Below are positions 1 through 7,583 of a stretch of 23,590 nucleotides of DNA, piece after piece. Origin of the DNA: Myxococcales bacterium UBA5297 (GTDB lineage: Bacteria; Myxococcota; Myxococcia; Myxococcales; UBA5297); contig DHSB01000152.1 in the NCBI GenBank assembly GCA_002408385.1, forward strand, positions 26,555-50,144, in the 5' to 3' direction. The notes under the pieces were generated by a model that saw only the letters and a list, made by a program, of their open reading frames with translations, was not told where the DNA came from and ran no database searches. Made by a program: the position numbers and the translations under genes. Each line of letters starts with the position of its first letter. Position 1 is the first letter of the stretch.

Positions 1-446
1 CGGAGCCGGCGAGCCGATAGTCGCGATGGCAGACCGCGTTGAGGACCGCCTCGCGAACCACCGGCTCGCTGAAGGTCGGGATGTCCCAGATCGTTCCAGT
101 TGCCTATCTGCGCCCAGAGCTCGTCCTGGAAGGCGAGGAAGCCCTGGCGATACTCGACGCGCCGCTGCGACTCGACCGAGGCCTCGGTCGCCCGGTACTC
201 GAAGATCACCTCCGCCTGCGCCAGGTGCCGAGTGAGCGCGGCGCGCGTGCCGAGCAGGATGAGGGCAGCGAAGGTGACCTCTCCGTCGACGAGCAGGTCG
301 GTGTCGCCGAGGAGGTGCGCGTCGCTCAGCCTGGCGAGGTCCGGATTGCCTGACTTGCGGACGACCCCTTCGCGAAACAGGGCGATGGCCGCGGGGTCGA
401 GGTCGGCGAGGCTGGCCGCCTTGCAGACCTCGGCGCCCGTCTCCAC
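1..446 (-). pseudogene. Remnant of an AlbA_2/RecG-like ATP-binding protein (5'-truncated, frameshifted, runs off left edge)
   Basis: Read on the minus strand, about 446 down to 110 encodes a reading frame containing LADLDPAAIALFR, then DAHLLGDTDLL and FLAFQDELWAQIG, typical of the middle of proteins with an N-terminal AlbA_2 (Schlafen-like) domain and a GHKL-type ATPase-like C-terminal part. Around 98-110 the frame changes: the continuation GTIWDIPTFSEPVV and then REAVLNAVCHRDYRLAGS (about 95 down to 1) is in another frame, and the first frame cannot supply it. About ten residues normally lying between these blocks also seem missing. The N-terminal AlbA_2 domain is absent: upstream of 446 there is an in-frame stop at 489-491 and no better start than the GTG at 446. 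The C-terminus lies outside the window. Such ATP-binding proteins occur in defence and regulatory loci; the precise role is unknown. The frameshift could also be an assembly error, but the missing 5' end is a separate defect. Confidence 0.75.
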
Positions 447-1129
447 GCGAGATCGAGATGAAGAGAGCTTCGGCTCGTCTGGTTGAGCTCAACTCGAGAC
501 AGACTACCGGCCGGCCGGGTCCTTACGGAGTCAAGCCATCAAGCGCTCGGTCTGAAATTTCCATGCTGTTCGCGCGGTTCGCGCAGCGGTATCTAGCTTA
601 GTGGGAGTCTCAGCCGGCTCTGCCGGGCAGGCACCAGGAGCTTGACAGGTACGCTTGATGGATACAGCAGTCGCCCACAGGGACATCTCGCGAGCCGCCA
701 AGCACACGTGAGGAGTAGCCTTAGTTACACAGAATGGGAGTTTCACGTCGTTCTATCGAAGTGCGGAGGAACACGCTCTACGGATGGACATCAATCGGGA
801 GGCTATTCGCGGCCAGGTGGAGCAGAAAGAAAGCAGGCTGGAGGAGAGGTTTCTGATGCTTGCCCCGTCAAATACTGCTCTCACTTTCGTTCGACCTCGT
901 CCGCGCAGCGTTGATACAATTGGCACTCAAAGGCTTATCTGCCTCGGGCTCTGCCGCGAGAGTAAAAGAAACTTCATGGCTCAGGCCCAACTGGGTGCGA
1001 GAATACTTCTCCTTCATCGCGAGCGCGACGAGCGATCCGCAAATGCACTAAGAGGGAAAATACGAGGATCGGTCGACGGAGCCGCTATGGGACGCACGCA
1101 TTATCGGCCATCTTCAAGAAGGAGCACAC
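447..1129. other. A/T-richer spacer at the left end of the restriction-modification segment
   Basis: This 680-base stretch has no convincing complete gene. Base composition shifts from the very G/C-rich background to visibly more A/T around 490-640 and stays so through the methyltransferase. It contains one weak small coding candidate (784-1051, listed separately). A TTGACA hexamer occurs at 642-647 but has no good -10 partner at proper spacing. The reading frame at 531-746 on the minus strand has no recognisable features and no ribosome binding site. Confidence 0.5.
784..1051 (+). pseudogene. Possible small ORF upstream of the DNA methyltransferase, split by one frameshift
   Basis: Two halves each look protein-like but lie in different frames. 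From the ATG at 784 the frame reads a charged start (MDINREAIRGQVEQKESRL) up to about 858; from the TTG at 860 the next frame reads LPRQILLSLSFDLVRAALIQ, then an amphipathic, hydrophobic stretch ending DPQMH at 1051. A single-base change near 855-860 would join them into about 88 residues. GGAGGA lies near 765, rather far from the ATG, and GAGGAGAGG lies about 11 bases before the TTG. I do not recognise the family and see no helix-turn-helix, so there is no ground for calling it a controller protein. It could be a gene remnant carried with the R-M cassette, a genuine short protein starting at 860, or chance. Confidence 0.25.
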
Positions 1130-2062
1130 ATGATGGAAGTCGCCGGACAACGCGTCATTTTCGGTACGTCCGAAGACATGGCTGCAATTCAAGACAATAG
1201 CGTCACTCTGTTCGTTACCAGCCCGCCATACTGGAACCTCAAGAACTATGGCCACTCGAACCAGATTGGTTCCTCTTCATATGATACCTATCTGGAGCGT
1301 TTGGCGCGGGTCTGGGACCAGTGTTTCGTCAAAGCAACAGACAATGCGGCGCTCGTCGTCAACATCAATAGTCGACGCCACAAGAAGGTTTTCTATCCAA
1401 TCGCATTCGATATTGCCCGAACCATCCGCGGATGGCGCCTGTGGGACCATCTTATTTGGTACATACCCAACGCACTGCCTCAACCGAATCACTACATGGA
1501 GCGCCTGTTCGATAATAAATTTGAATCGCTACTCGTCTTTATTAAAGGCAATGTAGACGATTACAAGTTCAGCAAGCCACGCGTGCCCCAAAAGTATCTT
1601 ACGGCCGACCCGCGCGCCCACAAAAAGAATGAGCGCGGACGATGCCTCGGGAATGTGATTCGCATACCGGCTTATCGCCCCCCGAACGTCAAGGAGCTCG
1701 GCTATCACGTTGCTGCCTTTCCTGAAGAGCTCGTGGCGCTATTGATCCACACGTACAGCAGCAAAGGCGACGTCGTATGCGATCCATTTCTCGGTTCCGG
1801 GACAACGCTTAAGGTCGCCCGCGTCATGGGCCGCAACGGCATTGGCTATGAACTGAACCAGGACTTCGAGCCGCTGATTCGCCGGCGAATCATTGAGCCT
1901 TGGGCAGTTCCTGACTGGAAGTCCCTCGATATTCTCCACTCCAGTACGATGACGCCAGGCATGTCCTCGCCACGAAAAATTCAATTCGTCCGCACAGAAA
2001 CTGACTCCTCGAAAGATGCAGTCAGGAGCCAAGGGTGTCTGTTTACTGAGTCTGAACCTTAG
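1130..2062 (+). CDS. Beta-class site-specific DNA methyltransferase (type II R-M, N4-cytosine or N6-adenine)
   Basis: A 310-residue SAM-dependent amino-methyltransferase. Catalytic motif IV, TSPPYW, is at residues 30-35 and the SAM-binding motif I, DPFLGSGTT, follows at 218-226; this order defines the beta class. The stretch HVAAFPEELVALLI at 193-206 immediately precedes motif I, as is usual. Ser in SPPY is more common among N4-cytosine enzymes, but N6-adenine enzymes with SPPY exist, so the base is not settled. Two ATGs stand in tandem at 1130 and 1133, with GGAG at 1121-1124; the second has the more comfortable spacing. The gene ends convergently with the endonuclease gene, overlapping it by 20 bases, the usual layout of a compact type II system. 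It would protect host sites from that enzyme. Codon use is markedly more A/T-rich than in flanking genes, suggesting transfer. Confidence 0.9.
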   Translation: MMEVAGQRVIFGTSEDMAAIQDNSVTLFVTSPPYWNLKNYGHSNQIGSSSYDTYLERLARVWDQCFVKATDNAALVVNINSRRHKKVFYPIAFDIARTIRGWRLWDHLIWYIPNALPQPNHYMERLFDNKFESLLVFIKGNVDDYKFSKPRVPQKYLTADPRAHKKNERGRCLGNVIRIPAYRPPNVKELGYHVAAFPEELVALLIHTYSSKGDVVCDPFLGSGTTLKVARVMGRNGIGYELNQDFEPLIRRRIIEPWAVPDWKSLDILHSSTMTPGMSSPRKIQFVRTETDSSKDAVRSQGCLFTESEP

Positions 2063-3113
2063 CATCCCCTGCGATAACAACATGGGCAGGATCAAGAGTC
2101 CCCTCCGGCACCACCAAGTCTTCATACCGATGTGCGTGAAGAAAGTTTCGATGAAATTTGCGCTCGACTTCTGGCAGTTCGAGCGGTATCCGCATGCCCA
2201 TGGCAGAACCGCAGATTACAACAGCCTTCCAGATCGTTTTGAACTGACAGAACTCATCGGCCTTCAACAGAACGCCATCAAGACCCGCGCGGTTGCTGCG
2301 GAAGCCCACGCCATCGATTAGCACCAACACGATCGGCCGGCGACTCCCGAATTCCCTCTCGAGTACGATTCTCGCCTCGTCAACTTCAAGATGATCCTTT
2401 GATTCGCCATATTGGCCAATATTGGAGGTGTGAACGGTCGCCTTGACGCAGACCCGCGGCTCGGACGCCTTCGGGACAACAACATCAAACGAAATCCCGT
2501 GAACTTGGGCATCCCGACAAAGTGGATTCTCAGCCTTCTCCACCGGCTCAAAGGGAATCGCACACGCGGCGAGCAGCGTTGCAAGTCTGTACTCCGCCTC
2601 ATGCCCCTGGAGTTTTGCTCGTTGTTGCCTGATATAGCCTGGATAGGTGGCCTGGTTGAGCGCTTCGATTGCACCTTCAAGGGATTCATCGAGAAGCGGT
2701 GTAAAGACAGTGCGTACCCGCATGGCAAGGTATGGACCAGCATAGGCCCAGGCGCGGTCGTCGCGAATGAGACCTCGATAGCTGGACGGAACAGAGAAGC
2801 CGCCTGCCAATGCCCGTGGCCGAAGATCGGTGAGTATCTTGTTTCGGGTGCTTCCGACTAGCTGAAGCAAAACCGCCATCAAGTCGTTGCCGCGCTTCTC
2901 TGCCTGTTGCGCTAGACGACGGAGAAGGTCAGCAATGAAGGCGTCGTTTCGTCTCTTTCGTAAGGCCTCCGTGATTTCGACAAGGGCAACGAGTTCCTCC
3001 GGCGCAAGCGGCCGGCGCGCGTCAAACTGCGCTTGAAACGGGTCCACGGTATGGTCCCATTGGTGTGAAAAGAACTCGTCCCTTTTTTCGTCCAGGCTAC
3101 GGTTGTTTCTCAT
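2043..3113 (-). CDS. Probable type II restriction endonuclease (PD-(D/E)XK-like)
   Basis: A 356-residue protein on the opposite strand to the methyltransferase, overlapping its 3' end by 20 bases. The N-terminal half is helical and charged. The probable catalytic core is at about 170-240: Glu172 in HEAEYRLATLL, Asp210 in ISFDVVVPK, and Lys224 in VCVKATVHTSNIGQYGESKD. This resembles the D-(x)n-(D/E)xK core of restriction nucleases such as the DpnII-like group, but the position two before the lysine is Cys222, not Asp/Glu, so the assignment rests on the overall pattern plus partnership with the methyltransferase. AAGGA lies 7 bases before the ATG at 3111-3113. It would cut unmethylated DNA at the shared, unknown recognition site. 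The sequence is A/T-richer than the neighbouring helicase gene and separated from it by 147 bases. No named family could be assigned by eye. Confidence 0.72.
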   Translation of the reverse strand: MRNNRSLDEKRDEFFSHQWDHTVDPFQAQFDARRPLAPEELVALVEITEALRKRRNDAFIADLLRRLAQQAEKRGNDLMAVLLQLVGSTRNKILTDLRPRALAGGFSVPSSYRGLIRDDRAWAYAGPYLAMRVRTVFTPLLDESLEGAIEALNQATYPGYIRQQRAKLQGHEAEYRLATLLAACAIPFEPVEKAENPLCRDAQVHGISFDVVVPKASEPRVCVKATVHTSNIGQYGESKDHLEVDEARIVLEREFGSRRPIVLVLIDGVGFRSNRAGLDGVLLKADEFCQFKTIWKAVVICGSAMGMRIPLELPEVERKFHRNFLHAHRYEDLVVPEGTLDPAHVVIAGDAKVQTQ

Positions 3114-3260
3114 TCATTGTTCCTTCTCGGCAATCGGGGCTGAAAACTCACCGGCATTTACGGGCCTGAACAACGGCCGTCCTGCATCGTTGCCTTTCGG
3201 CGGCCGGCGAGCCGCTCGACAAGCTCGCGGTGAGCGGGCGCGCCCTGTCTCTCGCGCGCC

Positions 3261-6200
3261 TCACCGTCCCTTCCCCATCGGCACCAACCAACTCACCGCC
3301 ACCGGAAACAGCCGCGGTGACGGCGCGGCGAACCTCGCCCGAATCGCCGCGGTCTCCCGGGCAATCTCCCCGGGGATCGCCTCGGCCCTCGCCCGCAGCG
3401 AGTCGAAGTCGATCTGGCGCTGCACCCGCTCGGCCTCGCTCAAGCCCCGCAGCTCGAGCTGCCTCGCCTCGGGCCTGCCCACCTCGCGCTCGATGGTCTG
3501 GCGCAGCTCGGTGAGGATCGCCTCGGTGTCCGCGGCCTCCTTCTCGCACCGCTTCTCGAGCAGCCGGGTCAGGCCTTGGTGGCGCTCCCTCATCCGCGCC
3601 TCGAGCGCGGCGAGCAGCGGCCCGCGCACGCCCGACCAGAGCTCGACGAGCTCCGGGATCACCTCGACCGACGGCGAGTCTTCGCTCGCCGCATCGACGA
3701 TCGCCTGCAGCTCCGACTGCTTGGCGATCCGCGCGAACCGCCCGTCGCGAACCCTCCCGCCGGCGAAGATCAGCTCCTCGTAGAGCCGCTGGTTGTCCCC
3801 GCCGAGCACGACGATGCGGCCGTGGGCGACGACCACGAGCCCGTCGGAGACCTCCTCGGGCACCAGCCGCGCGGTCACCCGATGCAGCGCCCCGGCGCCG
3901 CCCTGCGACCAGACCTCGGCCCGCAGCAGGCCGAGGCACATCTGCATCAGCCGGTGGTTGAGGTGCACGAGCACGACGTCGTCGCGCCCCTCGGCGAGCG
4001 CGTGGTCGAAGACGATGGGCCGCACCTCGCGGGTGTGCGGGTGCATCAGGCCTTCGGCGCACGCCGCCCAGCTCCCGGTCAGCTTGGGCAGGTAGAAGAC
4101 CGGGCACCGCTTGCGCCGGCCCGACGGGTCGGGCCAGAGCCCCTCGAAGCGCACCGGGCGAAGCCGCGGCTGGCCGGCGAGCGCGAGCCCCTCGCGAACG
4201 GCCCGCTCGACGGTCTCGGGGCTGATCTCGAGGTCGGCGCGGGTCTCGTCGAGCTGCTCGCGCGCGCGCTGGACCTGCTCGCGGATGCTGCGCTCTACCT
4301 TGAGCAGCTTGCGAATGGGCTGCGCCTCGCGCTCGGCCTGCGCGGTGTCGATGCCGGCGCGCCTGCCGAGCATCGCCTCCTCGACCTGCTGCGCGAGCAC
4401 CGGCCCGACCTTGCCGAGGTCCTCGCGGATGGTCTCGACCTTCTCGGCGACGAACTTGAGGAACTCGAGGTCCGCGTCGAGCCGGCTGCGGTGTACGCGC
4501 GCGTCGGCGCTCCCGAAGCTGCTGCCGACGAAGTGGTAGATGAGCGCGTGCTCGTGCTTCTGGCCGTGGCGATCGATGCGCCCGTTGCGCTGCTCGAGCC
4601 GGTTGGGGTTCCAGGGGATCTCGTAGTGCACGAGCCGATGGCAGTGGTTCTGGAGGTCGATCCCCTCGGAGGCGGCGTCGGTCGCCAGCAGGATGCGCAC
4701 CTCGGCCTTCTTCGGGTCGGCCTGGAAGGCGGCTTTGATCCGCTCGCGCTCCTCGTCGGCCATGCCGCCGTAGAGGGTCATCAGCCGTTCGCCCTCGGCG
4801 AGCCCGGCGGCGGCGAGCAGGCCGTGCAGCCAGTTCTGCGTCGCCCGGTACTCGGTGAAGACGAGGACCCGCTCGTCGCTCCAGACGCCGTCGGGCTTGA
4901 CGGTCTGCTTCAGCCAGTCGATGAGGCGCGCGGCCTTGGAATCGGGCCGGCCGACGGCGCTCTTGGCGTACTTCTGCAGCTCGTCGAGCAGGCCTCGCTC
5001 TTCGGGGCTGGGTTCGGTCCAGAGGGCGCTGGCGGCCTCGACGGCTTCGGCGGTGGCCTCTTCGTATTCGGCGTCGTCGGCGGGCTCGTCGGCGAGCAGC
5101 TCGAGGTGGCGGCGGAGGCGGGCTCCCACAGCCCCTCGACTCGGAGGCTCCCGCTGATCGCCTCTACGCTCAGCATCGCCGAGCGAAGCGAGGTGCTTGT
5201 CCAGCGTGGTCTGGAAGGCGGCCGGCGAGGAGAAGAGCCGCTTCTTGAGCATCTTGAGGACGAACTCGACGGCGACGCGCCCCTCGACGGCCGCGGCGGC
5301 CTTCAGGCGCTGCTCGCTGTAGTCGCGCAAGGCTTGGTGTGCACGCCGCTCTCCCTCCGAATAGGCGACCTCGAGCGCCTCGAGCTTGCGCTCGGGGAAG
5401 CGCCGGGGCTCGTCGCGCAGCTCCCACTTGAGCCGACGCACCATCACCGCGCCGAGCTGCTTGGGGTCGGGCTCGAGGCCGCGGTGGAAGCGCTGGTCGT
5501 CGAGCAGCTCGAGCAGCGAGGTGAAGCTCTCGGAGTAGCCGTTGTGCGGGGTCGCGGTGAGGAAGAGCTTGTGCTCGAAGTGGGGCGCGAGCGCGCGCAC
5601 GGCCTGGGTGCGCTGCGAGTCGACGGCGTAGGCGCCCCGGCCCGACGGGGCGACGTTGTGCGCCTCGTCCACGATCAGCAGGTCGAAGCGCCGCGGGAAG
5701 GCCGGCTCGCGCTCGGGCGGCAACAGCTCGCGAAACAGCCGCAGCGGCCGCTCGCGCTTGAGGAAGTCGACCGAGGTGATCAGCCGCGGGAAGTGGCTCC
5801 AGGGGTTGACGTGCAGGCCGCGGCGCCGGCGCAACTCGCGCAACAGCTCGGCGTCGACGATGCGGAACTCGAGCCCGAACTTGTCGCGCATCTGGTCGCG
5901 CCACTGGAGCTGCAGGCCGGCGGGGCAGACGACGAGCAGGCTGCGCACCCGGTGGCGCAGCATCAGCTCCTGGACGACGAGCCCAGCCTCGATGGTCTTG
6001 CCGAGCCCGACGTCGTCGGCGATGAGCAGGTTGACCCGCGGCATCTCCAGGGCGCGCACGAGGGGATCGAGCTGGTACTCCTCGATGGCGATGCCGCTGC
6101 GAAACGGGGCGTTGAGCTGCCGGGTGTCGGCCGCGGAGATCGCGCCCCAGCGCACCGCGTCGAGGAAGGCCTCGAGCCGCTCGGGCGGATCGAAGGCGAG

Positions 6201-6440
6201 CGGGTCGGGCAGCGCGGCGCGCTCGAAGACGTGCGCGCCCGGCTCGAGCTTCCAGACGACCTGCAGCTCCTCGCCGAAGCCGTCGTCCTCGACCGAGGCG
6301 AGCTCGACGAGGTGCTGCTGCCGCTCGCGCGAGAGCGAATCGACCGGCTGGGTGCTGATGGCGGTGCGGGTGACGACCCAGCGACGACGCCGCACCGTGA
6401 CCAGTTGCCCGGCGCTCGGCACCTGCACGACTTGCGGCAT
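3261..6440 (-). CDS. drmD: DISARM-type SNF2-like helicase DrmD
   Basis: A 1059-residue superfamily 2 helicase of the SNF2/RapA-like type. Walker A is DDVGLGKT at 142-149, the DEAH box is at 258-261, LTATPHN (motif III) at 294-300, VLVFTEY (motif IV) near 525-531, ATDAASEGIDLQ (motif V) at 586-597 and QRNGRIDRHGQ (motif VI) at 617-627. The N-terminus (GQLVTVRRRRWVV, then SVEDDGFGEELQVVWKLEPG) and the phrase APFRSGIAIEEYQLDPLVRA match DrmD, the class 1 DISARM helicase. In DISARM it acts with DrmA, DrmB, DrmC and a DNA methyltransferase to restrict incoming phage DNA. Residues after 640 are coiled and charged, as in this family. AGGGGG lies about 6 bases before the ATG at 6438-6440. No other DISARM subunit is visible: to the right is ordinary chromosome, to the left an R-M pair and a gene fragment. 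All helicase motifs are intact, so the gene itself looks functional. Confidence 0.82.
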   Translation of the reverse strand: MPQVVQVPSAGQLVTVRRRRWVVTRTAISTQPVDSLSRERQQHLVELASVEDDGFGEELQVVWKLEPGAHVFERAALPDPLAFDPPERLEAFLDAVRWGAISAADTRQLNAPFRSGIAIEEYQLDPLVRALEMPRVNLLIADDVGLGKTIEAGLVVQELMLRHRVRSLLVVCPAGLQLQWRDQMRDKFGLEFRIVDAELLRELRRRRGLHVNPWSHFPRLITSVDFLKRERPLRLFRELLPPEREPAFPRRFDLLIVDEAHNVAPSGRGAYAVDSQRTQAVRALAPHFEHKLFLTATPHNGYSESFTSLLELLDDQRFHRGLEPDPKQLGAVMVRRLKWELRDEPRRFPERKLEALEVAYSEGERRAHQALRDYSEQRLKAAAAVEGRVAVEFVLKMLKKRLFSSPAAFQTTLDKHLASLGDAERRGDQREPPSRGAVGARLRRHLELLADEPADDAEYEEATAEAVEAASALWTEPSPEERGLLDELQKYAKSAVGRPDSKAARLIDWLKQTVKPDGVWSDERVLVFTEYRATQNWLHGLLAAAGLAEGERLMTLYGGMADEERERIKAAFQADPKKAEVRILLATDAASEGIDLQNHCHRLVHYEIPWNPNRLEQRNGRIDRHGQKHEHALIYHFVGSSFGSADARVHRSRLDADLEFLKFVAEKVETIREDLGKVGPVLAQQVEEAMLGRRAGIDTAQAEREAQPIRKLLKVERSIREQVQRAREQLDETRADLEISPETVERAVREGLALAGQPRLRPVRFEGLWPDPSGRRKRCPVFYLPKLTGSWAACAEGLMHPHTREVRPIVFDHALAEGRDDVVLVHLNHRLMQMCLGLLRAEVWSQGGAGALHRVTARLVPEEVSDGLVVVAHGRIVVLGGDNQRLYEELIFAGGRVRDGRFARIAKQSELQAIVDAASEDSPSVEVIPELVELWSGVRGPLLAALEARMRERHQGLTRLLEKRCEKEAADTEAILTELRQTIEREVGRPEARQLELRGLSEAERVQRQIDFDSLRARAEAIPGEIARETAAIRARFAAPSPRLFPVAVSWLVPMGKGR

Positions 6441-6464
6441 CTGCGGCCCCCTGCGGCTTGTTGA

Positions 6465-6486
6465 CGGTGGGTTTTGTATACCACCG
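6465..6486 (-). promoter_or_regulatory. Inverted repeat with a -10-like box upstream of drmD
   Basis: CGGTGG (6465-6470) and its exact complement CCACCG (6481-6486) flank a 10-base, A/T-rich spacer. On the drmD strand the spacer contains TATACA (6480-6475), a good -10 hexamer 35 bases before the ATG. No convincing -35 box is seen at the expected place. The layout would suit an operator overlapping the drmD promoter; this is inference from position and symmetry only. Confidence 0.35.
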
Positions 6487-7039
6487 CACAGACGCGGGTC
6501 GGCCCTCCTTGTCCGTCGCGGGCCACTTGCCGAGCTATCGGGATTCCGCTGCGGCCGGATGATTGCCGCGGTTGTGATCTGGCGGAGGCTCGGGAGTCAG
6601 AGCCCAAGGAGGTCAGCCGGGATGTAGTCGGGGAACGCGCCGCGCTCATCATGAGCGTCGCGCCGGGCCTTGCCTGGCTGCGTCCCACCGCGCCCTTGAT
6701 CGACCTGAGTCTCGGGTCGGCATCGAGGAAGACTGCGAGAGCCCGGCGGCATGGCGACGATCGAGGAGGCGCGCGGGGTCGACGAGCCCCGAGCGTCACC
6801 CGCCGAACCACGTACTTGGGTGCACGGACCTGAAGCCCCGGCGCGGCGCTCTGATGACCGGGCAGACCCCTCGATGGTCAGGGCGGCAGCACGACCCCGG
6901 AGGGCCGGCCACCGAGATCGCCCGCGCAGCTTCCCAATTCCTCGACGGGCGCATTGCCATGCGCCCCTTACCAACCAGCGACCGATCGCTTGGATTCCGG
7001 GCGAGGCCCGGGCTGTCGACTCTCGACTCTCGGCTGTCG
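6487..7039. other. Non-coding region between drmD and the lipoprotein gene
   Basis: I see no supported gene here; the open frames lack ribosome binding sites and recognisable motifs. It carries one copy of the dispersed hairpin repeat (6947-6966) and, near 7014-7036, a short run of related TCGACTCTCGACTCTCGG sequence. It forms the right border of the defence region: DISARM-like genes end at 6440 and housekeeping-type genes begin at 7040. Confidence 0.5.
6947..6966 (-). repeat. Dispersed hairpin repeat, copy 1
   Basis: GGGCGCAT (6947-6954) and ATGCGCCC (6959-6966) form a perfect 8-bp stem around a 4-base loop. On the minus strand it is preceded by GGTTGGTAAGG and followed by GTCGA, sequences shared with the copy at 22038. 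Three other copies are seen in this window, all between genes. Confidence 0.75.
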
Positions 7040-7384
7040 CTACGGGTTGGTCACGGTGAGGCTCGCCTGCTCGCCGTCCGCGACCTCCACCGAGCTGAAG
7101 TTGACGTTGGAGGCGACACCCTCGGTGTCGACCAGGACCACGAACACGTCGTAGCAGCCGCCCTCGTCGACCTCGAAGGTGAAGGTTTGCTGAGGCCCCA
7201 CCGCGCCGTCGAGCACGTCGTCGCCGAAGACCGACGAGGCGCAGGTGGAGAAGCGCACCTCGTCCATCGTCAGCGCCGAGTTGTTCCTCACTTCGATGGT
7301 GGTGGCATCGTCCTCGTCGTCCCCATTGCCCCCACAGGAGCCGAGAAGCAGAAGCGCGATGGCCAGGAATCCGGTTCGACGCAT
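7040..7384 (-). CDS. Small secreted lipoprotein, function unknown
   Basis: A 114-residue protein starting at the ATG at 7382-7384, chosen because GGGAGG stands just 4 bases before it; an upstream in-frame start at 7408 would add eight residues and spoil the signal peptide. The N-terminus MRRTGFLAIALLLLGSCGG is a classical type II signal peptide with lipobox LGSC and the lipidated cysteine at residue 17. The mature part begins with an acidic stretch (GGNGDDEDD) and continues as a probable beta-rich domain with two cysteines at about residues 48 and 77 that may pair. The acidic start after the cysteine suits a lipoprotein spacer. I do not recognise the domain; related short lipoproteins are common in myxobacterial genomes. 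It stands alone, with no obvious operon partner. Confidence 0.8.
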   Translation of the reverse strand: MRRTGFLAIALLLLGSCGGNGDDEDDATTIEVRNNSALTMDEVRFSTCASSVFGDDVLDGAVGPQQTFTFEVDEGGCYDVFVVLVDTEGVASNVNFSSVEVADGEQASLTVTNP

Positions 7385-7511
7385 GTGACCTCCCCGCCGA
7401 CACGACACGCGGACGCAGGAAAGCTCTCCACCTGCCGATGGCCGAGCCAGCTTTTCCCCCGACCGCGGCTCGCTCTGAAGTGCGGCGAAACGCGATTGCC
7501 GCTCGACGATC

Positions 7512-7531
7512 GAGCGCGTCCGAGCGCGCTC
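7512..7531. terminator. G/C-rich hairpin after the glycosyltransferase operon
   Basis: GAGCGCG (7512-7518) pairs with CGCGCTC (7525-7531) around a 6-base loop, about 50 bases beyond the stop codon of the GT39 gene. There is no T-run, so it is not a canonical intrinsic terminator; it may only protect the mRNA 3' end or be chance. Confidence 0.25.
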
Positions 7532-7583
7532 GTCGGCGAGGGTTGCCGCCCGCTCTGAGACCGTTCGTACAGTCGCGAGCGCG

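Noticed and set aside
531..746. A 71-codon minus-strand frame in the left spacer
   Set aside because: There is no ribosome binding site, no recognisable motif and no gene-like context.
1130..2062. The methyltransferase as the DISARM methyltransferase
   Set aside because: It is short, beta class with SPPY, overlaps a restriction endonuclease gene tail to tail and has foreign composition; a type II R-M role explains it better than a DrmMI role.
3576..6464. A 962-codon plus-strand open frame opposite drmD
   Set aside because: It is the antisense shadow of a highly G/C-rich gene; its translation is repetitive Leu/Gly/Glu/Val with no motifs, whereas the minus strand has all helicase motifs.
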